NCBI RefSeq assembly: GCF_050624435.1
Contig: NC_134542.1
Coordinates: 8,180,497-8,244,496, forward strand
DNA length: 64,000 nt
Reading direction: 5' to 3'
Origin: Tenrec ecaudatus
Taxonomy: Eukaryota; Chordata; Mammalia; Afrosoricida; Tenrecidae
Every line of letters starts with the position of its first letter. Positions within the stretch are counted from its first letter, which is position 1. The position numbers and the translations under genes are program-made. The notes beneath the pieces were generated by a model. It had not been told where the DNA came from. It searched no databases and was given only the letters and a program-made list of their open reading frames with translations. Of the stretch, positions 43,330-52,836 are shown one piece after another.

Positions 43330-43700
43330 GGATAAACCGAATGTGGTCTAGCCACATGGCGCCATGTGTAGTGTTCAGCCGCAAAGGGACCTGAAATGCT
43401 GATCCCTGCTACCGAGAGGACGAACTTGCCATCGCTCCCAAAGGACAAAGACTACGTGGCCTCACTTCCAGGTTTTGTCTGCGTGGGCATGCGTGGAGCA
43501 GCGGAAAGCAGATCAGTGGGGACCCGGGGCTGGGGGAGGGAGCAGCGGGCAGTGCTGCTTCGTGGGTGGGGTGTCTGGTGGTTTCGGAAGCCAGGGTGAT
43601 GGTGGTTGCATCCGACCGTGAATAGCACGAGGCGCCACGGAATCGAACACTTTGAAATGGTTCCACTGTCTGCTCCTGTGTGTTTATCTGCCTCCGACTC
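43330..43700 (+). mobile_element. L1 3' UTR-like fragment, old
   Basis: GTGGATAAACCGAATGTGGT, CTAGCCACATGGCGCCATG, TGTTCAGCCGCAAAGGGAC, CTCCCAAAGGACAAAGACTA, CGGGGCTGGGGGAGGGAGCA, GATGGTGGTTGCATCCGACC and CACTTTGAAATGGTTCCACT follow the well-known order of an L1 3' end. Confidence 0.65.
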
Positions 43701-44939
43701 CACAATACCATTTAGAGGGAGAGGCATGCGCAGAGGGAGCATTTGCTGGCCCAGCTGAAGCTGTGCGACACATTAGGGACAGGTCAGGGCCAGGGGGTCC
43801 CACAGGTGAGCATGACCCACAACAGTGTCCTCCCACGCGTAAACAGGCCCTCCCGGGTGTCCTGCCCTCTGTCCCGCGGTGCCTGTCCTCCGTGTTTCCT
43901 TCTCTGAGGGGAGAACGAGCCGAGGGGGGGACAGAGGGGGACTCCACCCCTCCACAGCTTTCAGTAACCCGGCCGGGAGCCCTCCTTGCCCAGCCTCCCT
44001 CTGGAAGCAGTGGGGTCCGGGGCATGTAACGCTGGCCAGGGGCTGGAGGGCCTGGGCCTGCCTCCAGGGCTGCAGGCCCCACCACCTCCTTCAGGCCTCG
44101 GTGGTCCAGGCCGTCTCCCCTGAGAGCTGAGAAATGTCTCAGCAATTGGGAAAGGAGACAGAAAAATGATGCTGGGCTTTGTTTTTGACTTTTCACAAAT
44201 GAATACTTTCGGTTTCCATTTCCTCTCACAGGGTGTGTCAATTCAGACTTTGCTCCGAGCTCCCAGCTCAGTTTCGGAGGCCACTGGGGGCAGAGGGATA
44301 GGTGTTAGGAGTGGGAAGGTGGGGAAGAAGCAGGGGAGGGGGGCTCTCGTCCCAGGTGACTGACTGAAGGCACTGGAGAAGAAGGGGACTATTTCTTTTT
44401 ACGACTACCCACATTGGTTCCTCTGGAAATTGGGGTTAGGGTAGGGGGCAGGGGCGGCGGCAGGGCTGGAGGATGGATTTGGAGACTCCCCTGGGTACTG
44501 GACCCTGTCTGGGAAGTCATCTCCCTCCCGGCAGGCGCCCCCACCTCTAGAGGATGGCAGGAAGAAGCCAGCAGGTGGAGGCAGGGACCAGGCCCAGGTG
44601 GAGAAGGCTGTTACCCAGGGGGGTGGAAACCAGCCCCCTCTGAGGGAAGGGACGAGGCTCTCTGCTCCTGTCAAGAGTTACATACGATCTCGAGAAGCCA
44701 CAGGGCAGCCCCTGTGCTGTCGGGTGGCCGTGGGGCAACGCTCGTGCTGTAAGGTAGCTGTGACTCAGGGCAATTTTACTGGTCTCACAGGCCGGGAGCC
44801 GGAGGCAGATGTTGGTTGGGGCTCAGTGCAGCCCAGTGAGCCCGACTTGCAGAAGGACATGGGGCGCCGTCCCGCGTCCCCCTCACCCGCTTGAGTCCAT
44901 CGTTGCATTTTCATTATTTTTTAATTCCATGTTCCCACC
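43701..44939. other. Unassigned GC-rich sequence
   Basis: Frames of 125 (+) and 185 (-) codons overlap at 43652-44241, the signature of GC composition. SINE-like scraps at ~44650-44770 are too weak to call. No CpG-island promoter is claimed. Confidence 0.4.
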
Positions 44940-45714
44940 ACCTTCTCTTTTGTAGCAATTTTTAAAATTGTCTATTAGGTGGAGGTTTACATTTCAGACC
45001 ATCAACTTTGTATCCAACAGTTTAAACACCTAGTCCAACACCCGCCCTCCCCTTCACTACTTTATCCTTCACCCACTCCTTGCTTTCTCTTCTCCCTCTC
45101 ATGGACTGTCTTCCATGGTGCCCTGGTTAGCATCTGGCAAGAGTGCAGCCCCCTGCTGTGTCTTCCCTCCCTTTCCCTGGCCCCGAAATCCATGGCAGTC
45201 TCCCACACAGGTCCCCTTTGGTTTGAAGATCTTAATTTTGTTCCTGCCCCCTTCTGATAACAGTGGTCTCATAGGGTATTCATCCTTTGGTGATCGGATA
45301 ATTTCACTTGGCAGGATGTTCTCTGGGTCCACTCAGGCCACCAAGTGCCTCTTGGTTTCTGGCTTCTATCTTCTTGCTAGGAGGCCTGGTAGTGTAATGG
45401 TTCAACTTTGGGCTGCTAACCTCAAGGTCAGCAGTTTGAAACTCTGTGGGAGAAAGAGGAGGCTTTCTACTCCTGTACAGAGTGACCATCTCGGAGACCC
45501 ACAGGGGCAGCTCTTGCCTGTCCTATAGGGTCTCCATGAGTCAGCTGGACTCGATGGCCGTGAGTTGGTGCTATCTTCTTGCAATTGTGAACCATGCTGC
45601 GATGAACAAGGGAGTGCTCATGTCCTGTCCGTGGTCTGACTCTTGTTTCTGTGACCAGAGGGGGATTTCTGGAGGGTATGCCATTTCTCCATCACGTATC
45701 TATCAGTTTGTCCT
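44940..45714 (-). mobile_element. L1 3' region, antisense, with a SINE inside
   Basis: CATTTCAGACCATCAACTTT, GTCTTCCATGGTGCCCTGGT, GGGTATTCATCCTTTGGTGA, TAATTTCACTTGGCAGGATG, then after the SINE GCAATTGTGAACCATGCTGC, GATGAACAAGGGAGTGCTCA. The last two are the inverted L1 '..TGTTTATTGCGGCACTATTCACAATAGC..' segment. Confidence 0.65.
45380..45570 (+). mobile_element. AfroSINE with a 12-bp target duplication
   Basis: AGGAGGCCTGGTAGTGTAAT, GGGCTGCTAACCTCAAGGTC, AGCAGTTTGAAACTCTGTGG, TACTCCTGTACAGAGTGACC, TGCCTGTCCTATAGGGTCTC, GACTCGATGGCCGTGAGTTG. The perfect repeat CTATCTTCTTGC flanks it at 45366-45377 and 45571-45582, the cleanest SINE insertion in the window. Confidence 0.93.
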
Positions 45715-46167
45715 TCTGTGAGGGCTTGCGCATTGCTGTGATACTGGAAATGATGCCGCTGGCAGTTAAAATACCAGCCGGAGCACCCAGAGTGAACAGG
45801 GTCCAGCCGGGCTTCCAGAATAAGAACAGACTACGAAGAAGGAATGGGCTGTGTCGCCTTCGGAGGAGTCAGCCACGGAACACTTGTGCGTAGAACTGAC
45901 ATGGGTCGGATGCTGAAAATCTCAGGACGTTACTGGAGGCAGTGCCAGAGATGAACCTCTCGGGCCAGAAGGCAATCAAATGATGGCCCAGGTAGAGCTG
46001 CCTTCTCAAAGTAGAGTTGACCGTAATGACATGGCTGCTGTAGAGCCTGTGGGAGGAAAGCCCCACTCAAAACCAAGAAAAGATGGCTGCAAAAATCTAT
46101 TAATAATTGGAACTTGGAATGTGTGAAGCATGAACCGAGTGAAATTGGGAGTCCTCTGAAATGGAAT

Positions 46168-46523
46168 GGAGGAACCGATCACAATGATTGACACTTAACC
46201 CGCCACCCCACCCCCTGCCCCCACTCCCAGGGGGATGAACAACAGAAACTGGGAAGGGGGACCGCAGTTGGTGTAAGAGATGAAAATAATAATAATTTAT
46301 AATTTCACAAGGGGTCATGAGAGTGGGAGGGGGGAGGGAGGGACAAAAGAGGAGCTGATACCAAAGGCTCAGATAGAAAGAAAATGTTTAGAAAATAACA
46401 ATGACAACATATGTACAAATATGCTTGATACAATTGGTATATGGATTATTTATAAGAGGTGTAAGAGCCGCCGATATGATGATCTTTTAATAAAAATAAA
46501 TAAAAAGTTAAATTGACAAAGAT
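46168..46523 (+). mobile_element. LINE-like 3' tail (family T) in an RTE copy
   Basis: AACCGATCACAATGATTGAC, GATGAACAACAGAAACTGGG, AATAATAATTTATAATTTC, GGAGCTGATACCAAAGGCTC, ending in ATAAAAATAAATAAAAAG. Flanked by GAAATGGAAT (46158-46167) and GAAGTGGAAT (46524-46533), a 10-bp duplication with one difference. Confidence 0.8.
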
Positions 46524-46787
46524 GAAGTGGAATATATAAAGATTGATGTTCTAGAGATTCGTGAGCTGGAATGGCCTGGTGCTGGCCATTTGAATAAGAC
46601 CATGTGACTTGCTCCACCAGGAACGGCAGAATCAAGTGGGATGGCATTGCATTCATCAAACAGAAGGACGTTTCAAGATCTATCTCAAAGTACAGTGCTG
46701 TCTGTGGTCGAACAATATTGACCCACATCGAAGGAAATCCAGTCACTGCTACTATTGTTCACATTTATGCACCAAGAATTAAAGCTC

Positions 46788-46972
46788 CAAAAAAACCCCA
46801 CTGCCATTGAGTCAATTCTGACTCACAGCGACCTTATAGGACAGGGTAGAATGGAGTCCGTGAATTTCTGAGACTGTCACTCGGCATGAGTAGAAAGCTT
46901 TGTCTATCTTCTGAGGAGCTGGCTGGTGACTTAGGACCGCTGACATTGTGGCAGCCCAACACCTAACCAGAA
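46788..46972 (-). mobile_element. AfroSINE in an RTE copy
   Basis: CCCACTGCCATTGAGTCAAT, GGACAGGGTAGAATGGAGTC, GAATTTCTGAGACTGTCACT, CTGGCTGGTGACTTAGGACC, GCCCAACACCTAACCAG. Together with the following ~80 bp it is flanked by ATTAAAGCTC (46778-46787 and 47055-47064). Confidence 0.85.
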
Positions 46973-47009
46973 TGCATTAATTTCTTCATCACTAGTTTTT
47001 AATGGTAGT

Positions 47010-47012
<3 letters not shown>

Positions 47013-47054
<42 letters not shown>
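47013..47054. repeat. (AC)n microsatellite
   Basis: About 21 AC units immediately before the right-hand ATTAAAGCTC duplication, so it arrived with, or grew within, the inserted segment. Confidence 0.95.
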
Positions 47055-47056
<2 letters not shown>

Positions 47057-47864
47057 TAAAGCTCAAGTTGAAGAAATTAAAGAATTTTATCGATGTCTTT
47101 AGTGTGAAATCATGCAGCGGTCAAACGTGCGCTCAAGATGCATCGATAATGATTGGGGGTTGGATTGCAAAAGTTGGAAACAGAGAGGAAGGAATAATAG
47201 TTGGAAAATGTGGCCTTGCTGTTAGAAACTAAACTGGAGATCACAGGATAAGAATTTTTCAAGACCAACAGCTTCATTGCAAATGCCCATTTTCAACAAC
47301 ACAAAACGTGGTCATTCTTGTGAATTTCTTCAGCTGGAATACACAGAAATCAAATAGACTGCGTCTTGGGAAGAAATGATGGAGAAGCTCCATATCAGTA
47401 GCTAAACTGAGGCCAGGGGCCGACTGTGGAGCAGACCATCAATTGCTCATATGCACGTTCAGGCTGATGTTGAAGTAAATCAAAACAAGTCCATGAGAGC
47501 CAAAATATGACCTTGAGTCTATCCCACCTGAATTCCGAGAACATCTCAAAACCAGATTTGACCCGTTAGACACCAATGACAGAAGACCCGATGACATCAA
47601 CCTTTTACCTGAAGAAAGAATAAAGCCATACAAAGGACAAGATCAGAGTGGATATCAGAAGAGACTTTGAAACTTGCCCTGACCATCGAAGAGCTAAGGC
47701 AAATAGAAGAAATGATGAATACCACAAACAGAAAAGTTTATTTGTTCTTCTAAGCAGTTGATAAAATATTTAATAAGTTCTCTAATACTACATGAAAAAG
47801 AGTAGTCTATTCACACCAGGGGAGGGGTGAGATAGCCTGGGTATTTCATGAAATACTTCCCTAG

Positions 47865-48209
47865 ATCTATTTAACCGGAACCATGATTTCCTATAATGCG
47901 TTCACTGAACTTTTAAAAAAGGATTCTCAAGAAGACCACAGAAACTTGGTGCCTGTATGGAAAGTGGAGTGCCACTTCCTCAGCCACCTGGAGGAGACCT
48001 TTGATGGGTCACTTCCTCGAGCCTTGTTCAGCAGGTTTAACCTGAAGGAGTATCCTGACTTAATTCAGATTTATAGAAGCTTCAAAAATGAGAATCAATC
48101 CCCTCACTTCCCTTTTAGACTCAGATCTACCTTTCCTTCATTCATTCACTCCTTCAAAAGGTATTTATGGAATGCTTACCATGTCCCAGCCCTAGGTCAG
48201 GCAGTGTGA
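47865..48209 (+). other. Unexplained open frame of about 115 codons, not assigned
   Basis: The frame runs from 47865 through an ATG at 47883 to a stop just before 48210. It is charged and compositionally protein-like (TELLKKDSQEDHRNLVPVWK..., SRFNLKEYPDLIQIYRSFKN). It lies just after an AG preceded by a pyrimidine-rich stretch (ATACTTCCCTAG at 47853-47864). I do not recognise a family. The last ~25 codons (TTCATTCATTCACTCCTTCA, GGTATTTATGGAATGC) look like an L2/MIR-type 3' repeat, so only the first ~80 codons could be a host exon. Chance remains the likelier explanation. Confidence 0.25.
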
Positions 48210-48279
48210 GTATTGTGGTTGTTGGGTACCCTCCAGTCCATGCCAATTCATAGTTGTATGGCCGGATCAATACCAGGCT

Positions 48280-48660
48280 GGCTTCTAGCAGCAAGTGACC
48301 TTGAATCTCTTCCACCATGTGAAGTTTTATTTTTGACTCGCCACTCTGCACCCGGCAGGAATACACCTGGAACCAGGAAGATACCTTACATTCCAGAAAC
48401 CCAGACATATCTGTATCTCCCAATCCCTGACTACTTTACCTTATATGGACTCAAGACAGCCCAGTCACATGTTCCCTGGCCATATAAGCACCACCCCTGT
48501 AGCCTGGGGTGCGACTCCCTCGGCCCAGACACTGTGGACCGTGGACTTTGCCCAGGCTGGGTTTTTCTCCCCAATAAAGCCTGTTAGTTCAAATTCGACT
48601 GATTTGGTCTCTGGCGCCTCTTGACTACCTTATAATAGTGACTCTGACCCTGAGTGACAG
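48280..48660 (+). mobile_element. Solo retroviral LTR, class I-like
   Basis: LTR organisation on the + strand: a TATA box CATATAAGC at 48481-48489, AATAAA at 48573-48578 about 90 bp downstream (the U3-R spacing usual for gammaretrovirus-like LTRs), then a U5-like TTTGGTCTCTGGCGCCTC. No internal genes are present. Ends are approximate. A short antisense RTE or SINE 3' scrap precedes it at 48213-48260. Confidence 0.6.
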
Positions 48661-49454
48661 GAGCCCTGCTGGTGCTTTCTCTGTTACAGGGGCTGAGTTC
48701 TCTATGCATTGACTGCTTGCCCAAGGAAATTCCTCTGTCTCTCCCAAGAAGTTTGTGCAGTTCACAATGGCTTCTCTCTCATGCACTTCCACACCTGTCT
48801 GCTCATTCTGTTAGGTGATCAAGTACTTTGTGAACCTTTCTGCCATCCTGCCTCTCCCCGAGAGGCTTACCACCTATGGACTTTCATTTTCCTTCTCGCG
48901 GTCTCATGGCAAGAGCCACTTAGATTGAGAGTGACCCAACGTCCAGAAGTTTCCTACTGAAGTATGTGAATTCACAGATGCTCTTAGAGGTGTAATAGGA
49001 GATGGGGCTACTTTTCAGTGCCTGCAATCTCTGATTATTATTTCCCCTTCTCCACTCAGTGCTTCAAGAGAAACATTCCCCCCCTTACAAAGTGTTATAG
49101 TGGAGACGTAAAATATGTCCAGCATTCAACCAAAATATGAACAAGGTAACTTTTCTGGTTTAAGAGGAGGGAAAAGAGACAAAAGAGGTGGGATTGGGAG
49201 GAGGCTTCATGCTGAGGAAGAGATGCCGGAAGAGCACAGGGGGAAATGTGTACCGAAGAGAGATTTTCTGCCGATGACCTGGTGGAGAGAACATAGATGG
49301 ATCTACAACAGAGACCTCACCATGCCTTTCAACCAGTGAAGTATCTGAGGCCCAGGAAGTGTGAATTGTTCATTTCCATCAACACGAGACCATATAGGGC
49401 TGAAAAGTATGGTTCACAGTCGACATCAGAAGGTGGGCAAAGGAAGGGAGGAAG
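48661..49454. other. Unassigned sequence
   Basis: About 800 bp of single-copy-looking DNA. A 74-codon frame (49115-49339) is basic but unrecognised. No exon called. Confidence 0.4.
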
Positions 49455-49890
49455 TGGGAACCAATCACGATGATCGACACATAACCGCACCCCATTCCCC
49501 CTAGGGGGACCGAGCAACAGAAACTATGGGGGAAGGGAGACAGCAGTCTCTGTATAAACTATGAGAATAATAATACTCCATAATTTATCAAGGGGACATG
49601 AGGGTGGGAGGGAGAGGGGGGGGAAAGAGGAGCTGATACCAAGGGCTCAATAGAAAATAAATGTCTAGAAAATAATGATGCCAACATATGTACAAACATG
49701 CTTGATACAATTGCTGTATGCATTGTTACCAGAGCTGTGAAGAGCCTTCAATAAAATGTTTTTTTAAAAAAATATGGAACACTTCACGAGTTTGCGTGTC
49801 ATCCTTGCGCAGGTCCCATGCCAATCTTCTCTGTGTTGTTCCAATTTTAGTATATGTGCTGCTGAAGCGAGCACCAATAAAATGTTTTAA
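49455..49890 (+). mobile_element. LINE-like 3' tail (family T), split by a U6 copy
   Basis: GAACCAATCACGATGATCGA, ACAGAAACTATGGGGGAAGG, AATAATAATACTCCATAATT, GGAGCTGATACCAAGGGCTC, then CAATAAAATGTTTT at 49749-49762. The same 14 bases recur at 49875-49888 after the U6 pseudogene. Confidence 0.8.
49768..49874 (-). pseudogene. RNU6: U6 spliceosomal snRNA retropseudogene
   Basis: The minus strand reads like full-length U6 (107 nt): it starts GTGCTCGCTTCAGCAGCACA, continues TATACTAAAATTGGAAC, includes CAGAGAAGATTGGCATGG (functional U6 has ..GATTAGCATGG..) and CTGCGCAAGGATGACACGCA, and ends GTTCCATATTTTTTT. Several differences include changes in and around the ACAGAGA-proximal segment (AACAACACAGAGAAG in place of AACGATACAGAGAAG). 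A 14-bp duplication CAATAAAATGTTTT flanks it, so it was retroposed rather than being a pol III locus with its own upstream promoter. Expected to be inactive. Confidence 0.93.
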
Positions 49891-50264
49891 ATAAATAAAT
49901 AAAAATGACTCACACACAATAAATCTCCCTTCCCAGCACGCATTTCCCTTTCCTAGTAGCAATTAAATTTCATTCTGGGAGACTATTCTCTAGCCATTGC
50001 GGTTGCCTTGATGATAGATCCAGGTGTCTGTTTACCCCAAGCCTGTTCCCCACCCCATCCCCCATCTTGAAAATAAGCTAGAAAAATTAGTTTATATGGC
50101 TTATAATAAGAAGACCAAATTGATATACTGCTCTAGAGATAATGTTAGATGGTTAATTTTCTCCGTTATTGCATTTATTTAAAGTATCAAAAATAATATT
50201 TGGAGGGGTAGAGTTATGTATAAAAACCCAGTTAGCAGTGTGCATTTGATATGGTTCAAAGTTA

Positions 50265-50360
50265 GCTCCCAAACCCAAACTCACTGCCATTAAGTCAGTT
50301 CTGGCCCACAGTAAAACTAAAGGACAGTAGAGCTGACCCTGTAGGTTTTGAGACTGTAAA
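50265..50360 (-). mobile_element. AfroSINE 3' half
   Basis: CAAACCCAAACTCACTGCCA, TTAAGTCAGTTCTGGCCCAC, GTAGGTTTTGAGACTGTAAA. The tRNA-like half is missing; L1 follows. Confidence 0.75.
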
Positions 50361-50761
50361 TTTAAAAAAATGTTTAAAATTTTTAACAGCCCCATTTATC
50401 TATTTTGCTTTTTGTTGTTTGTAGTTCCTTATATTAATGTCTTGTTAGAAGCTGGGCCCAACAGCATTGCCCCAGCAGTTTCTTCTAATAGTTTTCTGGG
50501 TCTGCTTTTCACAGTTGGTACTCAATCCATTTCAAACATGGTTTTGTACACAGTGTGGGACATGGATCCTGCTTCATTTTTCAGCATATGGAAATCGTTT
50601 CCTTAGCACCGTTTACTTATTGAAGACACCCTTCTTCCCCATCAAATGAGCCCTTGCCAAGGATTAGTTGGCTGTACAAATGTGGGCTGATTTCTGAACT
50701 CTCAGTTCTATTCCGTGGCCTCTCTGTCTGTGGTTCAATCAGTACCAGATTATTTTGAGTA

Positions 50762-50984
50762 CATTAGCCGCAGTACTGTTGTTAGGGTCTATGTTTGAGC
50801 CCATTGGTGCAGTCACTGTGTCAATCCATGTCATCGAGGGTCTTTTGACCTTCCACTTTACCAAACATGATGTCCTTTCTCACAGACTGGGCCCTTCTGA
50901 TCACATGTCCAAAGTTAACATGTCTCACTTGAGACAAAGCCTCACCGTATTATTTTTAAGGAGTATTCTGACTACATACTACGC
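50762..50984 (-). mobile_element. RTE-type LINE 3' end inside L1
   Basis: CTGTTGTTAGGGTCTATGTT, TCCATGTCATCGAGGGTCTT, CCACTTTACCAAACATGATG, CACATGTCCAAAGTTAACAT, AAGGAGTATTCTGACT. Order and orientation match the copy at 19.8 kb, although more diverged. Confidence 0.7.
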
Positions 50985-51191
50985 TTTATAATCAGAATAT
51001 GTCATCCCTTTTACTTTAACAGTATCTTAGCTATTTTATTCCCTCTCCAGTAGAGTACTGCTTTTCATATTTTTACAAAGAAAGCTTTGGGAATTTTTAT
51101 TGGGATTAATTTGAATCTATACATTACTTTGGGTAGTATTGACATCTTAATGATATTATATCTTCCAATCCATGACATAGAACATATTTCT

Positions 51192-51963
51192 TTTTTATTG
51201 TTTATTTTTTATTTCATAATTATAAACTTAACTCTGCTTTCCAGCTGGACTCAGGGGCAATAAGGAAAGTAGGAAACCTGAAGAACTGGAGTGAGAGCAC
51301 AAGATTAACCGATGCTGCAAGCACATGGGGAATAGAAGGGTGATTTCCCAAGCTACACAAGGAATGGTCTGGTGCTTAAGATAAAACTTGGAAATCCAGA
51401 TCAAGTTTAATTAGAGTTGTCCACAGTCAGCAATGGTGATCTTCTTGCTGGTCTTGCCATTCCTGGAGCCAAAACGCTCATGGCTTCCACGATTTTCATG
51501 CCTTCTTTCACCAGACCGAAGACCACCTGCTTGCCATGCAACCATTCAGTCCTAGCGGTGCTGATCAAAAACTGGGAACCGTTGGTATTGGGCCCAGTAT
51601 TTGCATAGAAAGGATGCCAGGACCTGTGTGCTTCAGGATGAAGTTCTCATCTTCAAATCTCTGTCCACAGATGGACTTGCCGCCAGTGCCATTATGGCGT
51701 GTGAAGTCACCACCCTGGCACATAAACCCTAGAATGACTCTGTGAAAGCTGGAACCTTTATAACCAACACCTTTCTCCCCAGTTTTCAGAGCGCGGGAGG
51801 TTTCTGCTGTCTTTGGAACTTTGTCTGCAAACAGCTAGAAAGAGACACAGCCGAAGGGCTCGCCGGCGACAGTATGTCGAAAAACACAGTAGGGTTGACC
51901 ATGGCTGGACACAGCAGGACCAGACAAGACTATGAACTCAGGTATCATCGTCTGCAAAGTGGC
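51192..51963 (-). pseudogene. PPIA: Cyclophilin A (PPIA) processed pseudogene
   Basis: An intronless copy of the mRNA for peptidyl-prolyl cis-trans isomerase A, a cytosolic protein-folding enzyme. The former start codon is at 51900-51902 and the former stop at 51411-51413, giving 492 bp against 498 bp for the usual 165-residue reading frame. The middle is very well kept ([12 protein letters not shown] then [15 protein letters not shown], about residues 67-98). Early small deletions after codon ~10 shift the frame and bring a stop, and another single-base loss follows HTGPGI, so no cyclophilin can be made. About 220 bp of 3' UTR and ~60 bp of 5' UTR are present, and a poly-T run lies at the minus-strand 3' side. 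The 18-bp duplication GACATRGAACATATTTCT (51174-51191, 51964-51981) proves L1-type retroposition into the surrounding L1. Confidence 0.95.
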
Positions 51964-52143
51964 GACATGGAACATATTTCTATTTATTTAAGGGTTCTTT
52001 AATTTCTTTCCTCAGTATTTCATAGTTTTTATTGAATATATTCTTCATGTTTCTGGTTAGATTTATTCCTAGATATTTTATGATTTTAGATGCTATTGTA
52101 AATGTAATTGTTTCCTTATTATTATTAGTTTCCAAATTTCTAA

Positions 52144-52345
52144 GTTGAAAAGGTGTAGTGGCATACACGTTGGGCTGCTAACCCAACAAGGTCAGCAGTT
52201 TGAACCCCCCAACTACTCTTAGGGAGGAAGGCGAGGCTTTATACTCCTGTAAAATTATCATCTTGGACACCCACAAGGGCAGTTCTACGTTGTCCTATAT
52301 GGTCACTGTGAGTTGGAATCAACTTGGTGGCAGCGAAGTTTTTAT
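52144..52345 (+). mobile_element. AfroSINE inside L1
   Basis: AAAGGTGTAGTGGCATACAC, GTTGGGCTGCTAACCCAACA, AGGTCAGCAGTTTGAACCCC, TACTCCTGTAAAATTATCAT, GTTGTCCTATATGGTCACTG, AGTTGGAATCAACTTGGTGG. Nearly full length. Confidence 0.88.
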
Positions 52346-52836
52346 TTTATTTTTGCGTGTGTGTATGCAGACCCAGTTAAAATTTTTTAACCTTATTTTC
52401 TGACACCTTGCTAATTTCCTCTATTAACTCTAGAAGTTTTACTACAGAATCATTGGGATTTAAAAAATATATACAAGGGCAATTTTTCATCTTTTTCTCA
52501 TATGGATACCACCAATTAGTGTTTTATTACTTTAGCTAAGACTCTTAATAGAATATCGAACAGAAGTGGTGAGAGTAGGCCTCTTTGTCTTGTTTGTGAT
52601 TTCAAATAGAAAGTTCTTTGTCCTTCTCAATTAGTATTGTCCTCTGTCCTTTCACATATCTCTTGGATCACATTTAGGAATTCCCTTATTTTCCAGTCTT
52701 TTTAGTGAATTTTATCAAGAAAAGTGTTGGGTTTTATCAAATGCATTTTCTACATTCATAAAGATGATCATGTATTTTTTCCCTTTGTTCTGTTGGTGTG
52801 GTATTTTATTTTGATTAATTTTCTAATGTTGCACTG

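Larger units (their letters stand above)
45715..47740 (+). mobile_element. RTE-type LINE, 5' leader and endonuclease region
   Basis: The most informative RTE copy. After the leader (CATTGCTGTGATACTGGAAA near 45732) comes the start of ORF2 (TAATTGGAACTTGGAATGTG near 46103). The apurinic endonuclease domain follows in pieces: peptides WDGIAFIKQKDVSRSISKYS near 46640, VTATIVHIYAPRIKAP near 46745, GGWIAKVGN near 47150 (family motif GDWNAKVG, so the acidic and Asn positions are changed) and RPGADCGADHQLLIC near 47410, retaining the late His. The frame is broken repeatedly and stops near 47740 before any reverse transcriptase. A LINE tail (46168-46523) and a SINE with CA repeat (46788-47054) interrupt it. 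Confidence 0.8.

Noticed and set aside
43652-44241. Overlapping long frames on both strands (125 and 185 codons)
   Set aside because: Simultaneous openness on both strands in GC-rich DNA is a compositional effect; the peptides are Pro/Arg/Gly-rich without motif.
44640-44770. SINE-like words (CTCTGCTCCTGTCAAGAGTT)
   Set aside because: Only scattered matches with no tRNA-like part or terminus; not listed as an element.
49768-49874. U6 copy as a functional snRNA gene
   Set aside because: Flanking target duplication, several changes in conserved positions and no upstream snRNA promoter; it is a retropseudogene.
51417-51608. 63-codon + strand frame
   Set aside because: Antisense shadow of the PPIA pseudogene.
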